DNA of 64,000 nucleotides, taken from assembly GCF_022539595.1 (NCBI RefSeq), contig NC_072782.1, positions 1,542,045-1,606,044 of the forward strand, written 5' to 3'. This document shows positions 49,975 to 58,739 of this stretch, one piece after another; the first letter of the stretch is position 1; the number at the start of each line of letters is the position of its first letter. Made by a program: the position numbers and the translations under genes. The notes beneath the pieces were generated by a model that made no database searches, was not told where the DNA came from, and saw nothing but the letters and a program-made list of their open reading frames with translations. The DNA is from Amphiprion ocellaris. Lineage: Eukaryota; Chordata; Actinopteri; Pomacentridae.

Positions 49975-51318
49975 ATGGGAAAATGCTGCAAATGCAACGG
50001 GAGACTGCTGTGCATGTGCCTGCTTCCTTGCATGATGACCGGCCACCTTCTGATTTATGTCGTGGTGTCCATCTTCATCACCATCACCTACACTCCTCCG
50101 AAGATAACTGTCCACTATATTGCCCCGGGGGTTTCTGCTAATTCCTCAGCTTTGGCCTCTCACCCACTTGGCCCTTTCTGGAACCTTCGCTTGGAGGACA
50201 GCGCGTTGTGGAACCGGTTGCAGCACGCTTGGGACCGTCAGCACAATCCAATCCTGAGAGGAAACACAACTGGCGTAATGAGGAAGCCAAAAGCTGAGTT
50301 CTTATCAGAAATTGAGGATGGATGCCTTTCTGACTGCATGTCACACAAGTGTTCAGTCCCTCGTGTGCACGATTTGAACAGCTTTCCAGATCAAATGAAA
50401 GCATTTATCAGGTCAATGCACTGCAGTGAGTACCCCCTCCTCATCAACCAGCCGGGTATATGTAAAAAGAACAACAGCAGCTTTGGTGTGGACGTTCCAA
50501 TGCTCCTCATGGCCATCAAATCTCAAGTGGGGAACTTTGAAAACAGGCAGGCCATCCGTGAAACGTGGGGGCACAGTGGTCTGGTGAGAGGAGGAACAAA
50601 TAAGAAATTCAGACTAGTTCGCACTGTGTTTCTGCTGGGAAGGCAGGACTCAAGCACAGGTCCTCACCCAGACCTCAAAAACCTGTTGGAGCTTGAGAAC
50701 CAGAAGTATGGCGACATTTTGCAGTGGGACTTCAGAGACACGTTCTTTAATTTGACCCTAAAGGACTTGTTGTTCTGGCATTGGTTCCAGCAGTACTGCC
50801 CCTCTGCCTTGTTTGTCTTCAAAGGGGATGATGATGTGTTTGTTCGAACAGACGCCCTGCTGGATTACCTGCAGAAACAGTGGGAGGAGCACAACCTGTG
50901 GAAGGCTTACACCAACGACACCAACATTGATTTGTTTGTTGGGGATGTGATCCATAACGCACAGCCAAACCGTGAGCCATCCACCAAATACTACATACCA
51001 GAGAGCTTCTACAAAGGAGTGTATCCACCCTACGCCGGCGGAGGAGGGGTGGTGTATTCGGGTTCACTTGCGTTACGTTTGAAAGAGGCATCAGAGAGGA
51101 TTCGCCTGTTCCCCATCGATGATGTGTATCTTGGCATGTGCCTGCACAGACTGGGGCTCTCTCCCAGCCACCATCCAGGCTTCTTAACATTTGATCTCCC
51201 ACATTCAGACAGGAGCAATCCCTGCGCTTACAAATCTGTTCTGCTGGTTCACAGACGGAGTCCCAAGCAGATGCTGACGCTGTGGAAACAGATTCGAGGT
51301 CGCCGTGCTCCATGCTGA
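49975..51318 (+). CDS. Beta-1,3-N-acetylglucosaminyltransferase, GT31 family (B3GNT2-like)
   Basis: Golgi type II membrane enzyme family that adds GlcNAc in beta-1,3 linkage to galactose, extending poly-N-acetyllactosamine. The ATG at 49,975 follows an acceptor (AACCACAG|GCA), giving 447 residues in one coding exon. A Cys-rich tail precedes a membrane segment at about residues 24-39. GT31 landmarks are AIRETWG at 193-199, YGDILQWDFRDTFFNLTLKD, the metal-binding GDDDVFV with Asp285-287, YPPYAGGGG from 350, and FPIDDVYLGMCL with Asp382-383. Several N-glycosylation sequons are present (NSS, NTT, NLT, NDT). The pattern VGDVIHNAQP and ALRLKEA is nearest to B3GNT2, but B3GNT3 and B3GNT7 share many of these motifs, so the paralogue name is not certain. 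A hAT-like copy begins 314 bp after the stop. Confidence 0.93.
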   Translation: MGKCCKCNGRLLCMCLLPCMMTGHLLIYVVVSIFITITYTPPKITVHYIAPGVSANSSALASHPLGPFWNLRLEDSALWNRLQHAWDRQHNPILRGNTTGVMRKPKAEFLSEIEDGCLSDCMSHKCSVPRVHDLNSFPDQMKAFIRSMHCSEYPLLINQPGICKKNNSSFGVDVPMLLMAIKSQVGNFENRQAIRETWGHSGLVRGGTNKKFRLVRTVFLLGRQDSSTGPHPDLKNLLELENQKYGDILQWDFRDTFFNLTLKDLLFWHWFQQYCPSALFVFKGDDDVFVRTDALLDYLQKQWEEHNLWKAYTNDTNIDLFVGDVIHNAQPNREPSTKYYIPESFYKGVYPPYAGGGGVVYSGSLALRLKEASERIRLFPIDDVYLGMCLHRLGLSPSHHPGFLTFDLPHSDRSNPCAYKSVLLVHRRSPKQMLTLWKQIRGRRAPC

Positions 51319-51631
51319 GGCTCATTTGCCAACCAAATAGGAGTCACTGAGTGCCGGCTGAGCTTTGCCACCACAATCATTTTTTAAAAACATGCACATT
51401 GTGACTGCTCTTCATGTCAAGCAGGCTGTTAAGGTCACATGTAATGCACCTTCCCTCTGATGTGTTACATAACTCGGAGGAGGATCTACCTCAAATGGTG
51501 CTTTTATTTTGATAGCCTTACAAAATAAGGGCATGCACTTGACACTCTCTTAATCAACACAGGTATGTATTTGCACTAAATTAATCTATAAGTTTTATTT
51601 TACTACCCAAAGGATACATGATAGCTTACAT

Positions 51632-52341
51632 AAGGGGGTCAAACATGCGGTCTGTGGGCCAAAATCGGCCCTCCAGAGGTTCCAATCTAGCCCACAGGAC
51701 GACTTTGTAAAGTGTAAAAATTCCAGAGAAGACATTAACTGCAGATTGTAAATTTGTAAAACTATAAATTGAAAATAATTTCTAGACCATGACAAGTTGT
51801 TTTGATCAGAAAGTAAAATACTAGATTGTTCATTGTTCTTTTGTCATTTTGTGTCTCATTTTTGTGTTATTTTATCTTGTTTTTGTTGGTTTTTTTTGTC
51901 TTTTTTGTCTGACTTTTGTTGTTTGTCTCATGTTTTTGTCATTTTGTTTCTCGTTTTTGTTATTTTGTGTTTCCATTTTTTCTCGCTTGTGTTTTTTGTC
52001 TTGCTTTTGTCATTTTTTGTCTTGTTTGTGTCATTTGTATAATTTTTTTGTCTCATTTTTGTCATTTGTCCATTTTTTGTCACTTTGTAGCTTTTTTGGT
52101 CGAATTTTTAATCTCTTCTTTGTTTTGTTTCATGTTCTCCTATCTTGTCTTTTTTCCCCTCATTTTTGTCGTTTTGATCACAAAGTAAAATACTATATTG
52201 TTCAGTTCCATATGCCTGTGTTTAAAATTTGGAGTTGTGGTTATTTATAGGTTTTTCTATTGTGGTTTTACTGGTCTGGTCCACTGTAGCTCAGACTGGG
52301 CTGAATGTGGAACCTGAACTAAGATGACTTTGACACCCCTG
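51632..52341 (+). mobile_element. hAT-like transposon, copy 9 (3' of the GT31 gene)
   Basis: A 710-bp element starting AAGGGGGTCAAACATGCGG (one base altered or lost from CAGGGGTGTC) and ending GATGACTTTGACACCCCTG. It is flanked by a perfect 8-bp duplication GCTTACAT (51,624-51,631 and 52,342-52,349). It may lie in the 3'UTR of the GT31 gene, since an AATAAA follows at 52,600-52,605. Confidence 0.9.
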
Positions 52342-52349
52342 GCTTACAT

Positions 52350-53558
52350 ATATGTGAGGAGAATACTTTAGATGTATTCATAATACAGCGTCTGTTTTCC
52401 ATTGCTTTACTTTTCACCATTTTTTTAGTCAATTAAGTCAACATTTAAACCCCAACTGATCCTAATGAAACAGATTTTTTTCACGTGCAGACTTCTGTAA
52501 TTTCAGTGACACCTACAGCCGTTATTGATGATGATGGTTTTCATTTGACCAGAGACGATATAATGTTCATTTCTGATGTTACATTTTTCTTGTGCAGACA
52601 ATAAAACATGTATATTAATACAGGGCTCCGAAAGTTATTCTTCCTTCTGAACATATTTTTATGGTTGCTTAGGAGACAAATAGTTGATGTTGCTCGTGAA
52701 TGAGTGGCTTTCAAGTTATGAAATATATGAATATTTATTGAATGATTTTGTAGTCAGATTGCATGAGATGGTGGTTTTTTTGCAGATAAGCACAATGATA
52801 TATGTTACTGTCTTTAAGAACTGGTAAAAAAAATGTAGGAAGAAGTTCTTGGGTAAATAAATCTTTTCAAAACATCTATCTGAAATCTCATTTTGATAGT
52901 TTTGTTCTTTTAGACAGTTCTCGAACCATAACATTTTCTAGTTGAAAGTATTAAGCAGCTGACAAAGCAGAGTGACCAAATTTAAATGATTATTTAGTCT
53001 TAAATAGTCTTGCATAGTGCTACAGTAAAAGAATGAAAGCCACTGTGATCTGTGTGGAACATTTAACGTGATATTGGACGGTGTGTTTAATACTCCACTA
53101 AAATCTTGCTTACAGCGGAAGCGCGCTGGTTCCTCTCCTCTCTTTTCTTGATTGTATTATAGTCCATTCTTGTCTGTGCTCAATTATTGATCTGGGCACT
53201 AATGGGCGGACAGTGGCTTCAGAGTAATGGAGCTGCAGGAGATAAGTCTACGAAGAGTGTAAGAGGAAGATTACTGAGCTGATAAACACTAATGAGAAAA
53301 TAGAAAGCTGAATGTGTCTGCTCTGAACTTTTTTATTACTGCTGTTGTCACATTTTTATTCACTTCATTTTTGCTGCACTTTCTTGCATGTGGAAAAATT
53401 AAACCATTAAAATCAAGAGTAGTTTCTCAGAGGTAAGAGTAAACTGACACTTTATTCCAATAATGTGTTTAACTGACATCTAGTGTTGAAGTCTTGCAAA
53501 TGCAGCAGAGTTCATGAAAGTGCAGGAATGAGCCAGTGACATCTGCACTTTCTGAGTA
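52350..53558. other. Intergenic DNA, no gene seen
   Basis: Contains the AATAAA at 52,600-52,605, a possible poly(A) signal for the GT31 gene. No other gene recognised. Confidence 0.5.
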
Positions 53559-53593
53559 ACAGCTCCACCCAGTGGAGATCTGTGGAAATGACC

Positions 53594-53640
53594 AGAAACT
53601 TCCTGAACACTCTGGACCTCCTCCAGTCCGAGTATAAAAG
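53594..53640 (+). promoter_or_regulatory. Hsp30 promoter, left copy: heat shock element and TATA box
   Basis: GAAACTTCCTGAA at 53,595-53,607 is a perfect three-unit heat shock element (GAA-nn-TTC-nn-GAA). The TATA box TATAAAAG is at 53,633-53,640, 25 bp further on. This predicts HSF1-dependent induction. Confidence 0.85.
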
Positions 53641-53752
53641 CTGGACAGTCCCACTGCTGAGACACAAACAAACACAACCAACACAGAAGAAAAGACATAC
53701 CTGAACAGAGCTTCATCTCCATCCAGAGGACTCCACAGTGAACTCAGAGAAG

Positions 53753-54364
53753 ATGCTGTGCTCTCATGGACTCCAGTCTGCCCTCAGTCCATCCATGGAC
53801 TTCTACTGGCCTGTACCCAGTCTGTTCTACCAGCAGGATCTCCTACACACAAACCTACAGGAGCTGCTCGGCAATCTGGAGCTGATGGACAAACTTCAAC
53901 ACCCCCTCCTGGAGGAGACAGAGCCTTTCCAGAGCAGTGTGGCCGTGCAACCAGCGTCCCACCAGCTGGACGGACAGGGAGAGCACTTTGCCGTGACTCT
54001 GGACACTCCAGGCTTTTCCCCAGAGGAGCTGTCTGTCAGGCAGGTGGGCAGGAAGCTGAGGGTCAGCGGGAAGACGGAGAAGAAGCAGGAGGACGGGAAC
54101 GGCTGCTACTCTTACACACTCCAGGAGTTCACACAGGAGCTGGATGTTCCTGAAGGGCTGAACCCTGAAGCCGTCAGCTGCTGCCTGTCTCCAGACGGGA
54201 AGCTCCACATCCAGGCAGCCAGAGGTCCATGTGCTGAGGAGGCTGAGAGAGAGCTGACTATGAAGAGGAGTCTGGAGGAGAAAACACAGCAGAGTGTGTG
54301 TTCACAGGAAGAAGACAAAGAGACACACAACAGCACACAGGACGAACCTGCACACATGGACTGA
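53753..54364 (+). CDS. Hsp30-type small heat shock protein, left copy
   Basis: ATP-independent chaperone of the alpha-crystallin superfamily, expected to hold unfolding proteins in large oligomers during stress. The first ATG (53,753) gives 203 residues beginning MLCSHGLQSALSPSMDFYWP, as in fish Hsp30; the longer frame starting at a GTG is not used. The N-terminal arm carries LLGNLELMDKL. The alpha-crystallin domain runs roughly from residue 70 to 155, with EHFAVTLDTPGFSPEELSVR, GRKLRVSGK and LDVPEGLNPEAVSCCLSPDG. The tail is Glu/Lys/Thr-rich and ends EPAHMD. The gene is intronless like other fish and frog hsp30 genes. The AATAAA signal is at 54,450-54,455. It is convergent with an apparently identical copy at 55,621-56,232. 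Confidence 0.95.
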   Translation: MLCSHGLQSALSPSMDFYWPVPSLFYQQDLLHTNLQELLGNLELMDKLQHPLLEETEPFQSSVAVQPASHQLDGQGEHFAVTLDTPGFSPEELSVRQVGRKLRVSGKTEKKQEDGNGCYSYTLQEFTQELDVPEGLNPEAVSCCLSPDGKLHIQAARGPCAEEAERELTMKRSLEEKTQQSVCSQEEDKETHNSTQDEPAHMD

Positions 54365-54469
54365 TCCAGACTGAATAAGAAGTGTTTCATATTAATCAAT
54401 GATGATCAGGTGTGCTTTTGTATATTTGTATGTGAGCCTGAACATGCTAAATAAATGTATTCATTTCTA

Positions 54470-55515
54470 ATTATGGCTTTTTTTGTGTTATAGTCACACA
54501 TTTAATTTCTTCTTTTTTCACACAAATACATGCAAGTTAATCTTCAACCAGACAGAAGACAATGAAAAGACACAGCGCACACTTAAAATACTAGTAAAAA
54601 TTTGTAAAAACAAAAAAAAACATAGTTAAATGGTTTAACTAGTCTTGAAAAAATATTCTTAAAATTCTAACATTTTAAATAATAAAATTAGTAGGACTAA
54701 AATATCTTAAGAATACAAGAAACATAAGAAAGCATACACAAATAATATTTGTAAAAATGTTTAAATGTAATGAAAATATGTGAAACACGCATAGTCAGTA
54801 TTAAAACATTTATTTTTCACAAAAAACACAATTTTTTTCAAATAAAAACCTTAGATATTTAGAAATGTATGAAAACTACAGAACAAATGTATTGATGATC
54901 AAAAGAGACTGACATGGCATAAATTTGTCTTTCTGCACAAAGGTTTGTAATTTCAGAGTTTAACACATGAAGATGGTTTTCTAATTATTCTGCTAAAAGT
55001 GGAACATATTATCACCTAAAATCTGAAATGGAAAGAATTCTTACATTATAATAGATTCTTCATTTTTCCATAACAGGTTTTAAGAAACCTTCTTTGCTTT
55101 TTTTTCAGCTCATATGCCTGATATTTTTCTGGTAGAGCTGATGGAAATCTTTAAGCAAATATTACAGTTGTCTGCATGAAAATAAAACATTATCTGAAAG
55201 TTACAAAGCAGTCAGAAGCATGTATGGCTAATTATTGTTAAAGCATTAAAGCTTTCACACACTAAACTTCATCACAGTTGTCTGACAAGTGATGCTTGGA
55301 TAGTTTTTTAATTTCCATTGATATGTTACTAATATTTTTCAGATTTCTTTTTAACATTTTTTGCAAGTTAGCTAAAATTTTATTTATTTATTTTGCTAAT
55401 ATTTCATAAGGTTTTGCTATTTGAGAGATAATATGAGAGACAATTATCAGACATTATGTTCGTTTTTCACTTATGCTAGGTGAAAAGAGGCAAAACCACA
55501 AAAAGTAGTACAAAG
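54470..55515. other. AT-rich spacer between the Hsp30 arms
   Basis: 1,046 bp of AT-rich, A/T-tract-rich sequence. The two halves are not inverted copies of each other, and no gene or organised repeat was recognised. Confidence 0.7.
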
Positions 55516-55620
55516 TAGAAATGAATACATTTATTTAGCATGTTCAGGCTCAAATACAAATATACAAAAGCACACCTGATCATCATTGATTAATATGAAA
55601 CACTTCTTATTCAGTCTGGA

Positions 55621-56232
55621 TCAGTCCATGTGTGCAGGTTCGTCCTGTGTGCTGTTGTGTGTCTCTTTGTCTTCTTCCTGTGAACACACACTCTGCTGTG
55701 TTTTCTCCTCCAGACTCCTCTTCATAGTCAGCTCTCTCTCAGCCTCCTCAGCACATGGACCTCTGGCTGCCTGGATGTGGAGCTTCCCGTCTGGAGACAG
55801 GCAGCAGCTGACGGCTTCAGGGTTCAGCCCTTCAGGAACATCCAGCTCCTGTGTGAACTCCTGGAGTGTGTAAGAGTAGCAGCCGTTCCCGTCCTCCTGC
55901 TTCTTCTCCGTCTTCCCGCTGACCCTCAGCTTCCTGCCCACCTGCCTGACAGACAGCTCCTCTGGGGAAAAGCCTGGAGTGTCCAGAGTCACGGCAAAGT
56001 GCTCTCCCTGTCCGTCCAGCTGGTGGGACGCTGGTTGCACGGCCACACTGCTCTGGAAAGGCTCTGTCTCCTCCAGGAGGGGGTGTTGAAGTTTGTCCAT
56101 CAGCTCCAGATTGCCGAGCAGCTCCTGTAGGTTTGTGTGTAGGAGATCCTGCTGGTAGAACAGACTGGGTACAGGCCAGTAGAAGTCCATGGATGGACTG
56201 AGGGCAGACTGGAGTCCATGAGAGCACAGCAT
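55621..56232 (-). CDS. Hsp30-type small heat shock protein, right copy
   Basis: Encodes the same 203-residue protein as 53,753-54,364. Alternative frames across the gene are also identical, so synonymous sites have not diverged either. This indicates very recent duplication, ongoing gene conversion between the arms, or an assembly artefact. The poly(A) signal mirrors the left copy at 55,530-55,535. The gene is transcribed towards the left copy, so read-through transcripts from the two genes would be complementary. Confidence 0.93.
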   Translation of the reverse strand: MLCSHGLQSALSPSMDFYWPVPSLFYQQDLLHTNLQELLGNLELMDKLQHPLLEETEPFQSSVAVQPASHQLDGQGEHFAVTLDTPGFSPEELSVRQVGRKLRVSGKTEKKQEDGNGCYSYTLQEFTQELDVPEGLNPEAVSCCLSPDGKLHIQAARGPCAEEAERELTMKRSLEEKTQQSVCSQEEDKETHNSTQDEPAHMD

Positions 56233-56344
56233 CTTCTCTGAGTTCACTGTGGAGTCCTCTGGATGGAGATGAAGCTCTGTTCAGGTATGTCTTTTCTTCT
56301 GTGTTGGTTGTGTTTGTTTGTGTCTCAGCAGTGGGACTGTCCAG

Positions 56345-56391
56345 CTTTTATACTCGGACTGGAGGAGGTCCAGAGTGTTCAGGAAGTTTCT
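56345..56391 (-). promoter_or_regulatory. Hsp30 promoter, right copy: heat shock element and TATA box
   Basis: Mirror image of the left promoter: the three-unit heat shock element at 56,378-56,390 and TATAAAAG (minus strand) at 56,345-56,352. Upstream flanks beyond 56,426 are unrelated to the left copy, so any distal elements differ. Confidence 0.85.
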
Positions 56392-56426
56392 GGTCATTTC
56401 CACAGATCTCCACTGGGTGGAGCTGT

Positions 56427-58095
56427 AACCCAGGAGAGATGATGTCACTCCATCAACCCTGCAGGCTAGAATCAATTTGCACAATATATTTTGGGTTCAC
56501 TCAGTGACACATAACATCTTTTTGAATAACAAATATGAAGCAACAAGCAAAACAAAAATTCTAACATAGTAAACAAGTAAATTTTATAGTCACACACGTG
56601 TCAAAGAATGACAAGATGATTTTTCATATAAAGTTTGTTTGCCCTCTATTCCTTCTCCTTCACAGACAAATCCAGAAAACACAAATATATAAAAAATTAG
56701 TCATTTAAAACATCTCACTGATGTCACCTACATCACTGACAGTCAGTTCTTAACATATGTGTGATGTAGCCAAAGTAGTTCATGCCTCAATCTCTGATTA
56801 GAAATGAGCACTTTGCATCCATACCGTCAAATTCTGAACATTGCATTATTTTTTTTCAAATAAGATCAAACATGCAGGATTATTAACTTCATCTAAAACA
56901 CATTATGAGGGAAGAGGAGCTTTAAGCAATTTAGGAAGCAGAATTCATATTCTACCTCGTTAAAGCTGCATATATAGAATGGAAATTAGGGAGTTAAACT
57001 CAATGTTTTCAGTCAAGCTCAATGTTTTTAAATGAAACATCATGTGTTTCTACCTCTCAGCGTGACTCCACTTTGATAATGTTCTACACATGGAATTGTT
57101 GATCTAACACTGTAATTTGCAGATTTGTTCACTAGATGACAGCATGAGCTTTACAAGTAAATCCAGAGTCCACATCTCAGAAGCTTTTCTTCTATTTTAG
57201 CACTTTGCCACTAGTTGTCATGCTAGTTTCAGCAAAGAAACACAGACACAAAAAAGAAATATATTTTTAAAAAAGCCTTGCGTTCATTGTTACTTTGACT
57301 TTTAGTTTGCTTTTAGGATTTTTTTCTTTTATGATTGAAAATGAACAACATGAGTATCTGATGCAATGGTGCACTAAGTGATCACAACAAAATCTTCAGT
57401 ATCCTGACAAACCTTGTGAAGAAGATCATTAAAATAAAATATCTCACCTGGAGGCACTGATATAAAATTCACTTTTTACCTGTTAGTATAGTGATTAAAA
57501 TTGTATTTTTTAATTTTAATTCATAGACTGTGAAAAATATGAATTTTCTGAATGAATTCTTTGCTGCCCTTCTAGTATCCTGTAATAATGATATAGTGTA
57601 GTTGTGAATAATATTGCATTGACTTGTTTAAACCTCTCATCTGCCTGTAGTTTATTTATTCATCCAGATAGTATACAACAAAGACTGATGTGGAGGACTG
57701 TGCAGAGAAGTAGGGCAACATCAGCAAGGAGCCAAGTTTGAAACCCGCAGCCTTCTTTACAACATATTCCATCTCTCCAGAAAACAAGGACGGATGATGA
57801 AACCTGGACTGGCAAACACAGCGCTTTGCTGCTCGGGGATCTTGAGTCAAGGCTGGTGTCAATATTTTTGACACATAAAGAGAATATATGAGTTTTTTTG
57901 AGGGAGGAAAGATACTTTTTTTTTTTTTTTTGTCAGGCATTCACCTTTGGATGAACCCCCCAAAGTGGAGGCAGGATAGAAGTGAGGAGGAGGAGGAGAG
58001 GAACGAAAGGCAACAAAAATAGAGGACGGATGAGGAGGAGGATGAGGAGGAGAAGCGAGGCTCAGCTCCAAGTAAATCATCTGCATTGTTCTCGC

Positions 58096-58096
<1 letters not shown>
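56427..58096. other. Intergenic DNA, no gene seen
   Basis: AT-rich DNA without recognised coding exons. A poly-T run lies near 57,917-57,931 and GGAGGA-rich sequence near 57,985-58,065. Confidence 0.5.

Positions 58097-58157
<61 letters not shown>
58097..58157. repeat. (AC)n microsatellite
   Basis: About 61 bp AC array with one CGCA interruption. Confidence 0.95.
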
Positions 58158-58345
58158 TCCTGAAAGTGCATCAAAGACACACAGAAAAAGAGAATCTCGG
58201 GCACAAATTCACACTTCCTTGTTCCTGTCTTAGTTTGTCCCTCACGGAGATGGTTTTTAATGCACCATAATCCCCCTCTTTCCCTTGAACACATAAAAGA
58301 GATATCCTTCTATCTGTGTAAGTGGTTCTGACGGCCACCAGCTCA

Positions 58346-58346
<1 letters not shown>

Positions 58347-58387
<41 letters not shown>

Positions 58388-58402
58388 ACAAACACACACA
58401 CA
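58347..58402. repeat. (AC)n microsatellite
   Basis: About 56 bp AC array with TACA and AAACA interruptions at the right edge. Confidence 0.92.
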
Positions 58403-58453
58403 GCTCATCAACATGCAGTTATTCGCAGGTTGTTAATTGGCTGCCAAGCAGAA

Positions 58454-58455
<2 letters not shown>

Positions 58456-58532
<77 letters not shown>
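58456..58532. repeat. (GT)n microsatellite
   Basis: About 77 bp GT array. With the AC array 54 bp before it, it forms an inverted pair of dinucleotide repeats that could fold as a hairpin. Confidence 0.95.
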
Positions 58533-58536
<4 letters not shown>

Positions 58537-58624
58537 GTCTGTACTGCAGAGCCGGGCTCGCTTAGAAATTCCCGTCACGTCCTGCAGCCTCGATTAAGAC
58601 GTTGCTCCAGTTTGGAACAGACAG

Positions 58625-58735
58625 ACATGTGGGGAGGAGGGGAGGAGAGGTAGAGATGGGGGAGAGGATGCAGCAGGGGGGAGAGAGAGATGAGAGAACA
58701 CCAGAGGAGTGGGAAGAGAGGAGGAGAGGTTATGA
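58625..58735 (+). repeat. Purine-rich tract
   Basis: GGAGGAGAGGTAGAG-type purine-rich sequence of about 110 bp. Frames across it are low-complexity Glu/Arg artefacts. Confidence 0.7.
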
Positions 58736-58739
58736 GGCG

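Larger units (their letters stand above)
53559..54469 (+). repeat. Left arm of 911-bp inverted duplication (Hsp30 palindrome)
   Basis: Matches the reverse complement of 55,516-56,426 over its full 911 bp without any length difference. I found one mismatch (TATGTGAG versus TATTTGAG in the 3'UTR). Identity starts abruptly at ACAGCTCCACCC, upstream of the promoter, and stops at TTCATTTCTA just after the poly(A) signal. The arms are separated by 1,046 bp. Confidence 0.95.
55516..56426 (-). repeat. Right arm of 911-bp inverted duplication (Hsp30 palindrome)
   Basis: Reverse complement of 53,559-54,469: each base p in the left arm pairs with 109,985 minus p. Outside the arm the flanking sequences differ at once (CCCAGGAGAGATG here versus the TCTGAGT side on the left). 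Confidence 0.95.

Noticed and set aside
50138..50404. Minus-strand frames opposite the GT31 gene (also 50,819-51,325)
   Set aside because: Antisense shadows of a clear coding exon; no family signature.
53738..53752. Extension of the Hsp30 frame to a GTG start (five extra residues)
   Set aside because: A vertebrate gene would start at the ATG at 53,753, and the fish Hsp30 family begins with MLCS. The same applies to the right copy (56,233-56,247).
53855..54208. 117- and 131-residue frames overlapping both Hsp30 genes
   Set aside because: Shadow frames of a GC-rich coding region; the alpha-crystallin frame explains the sequence.
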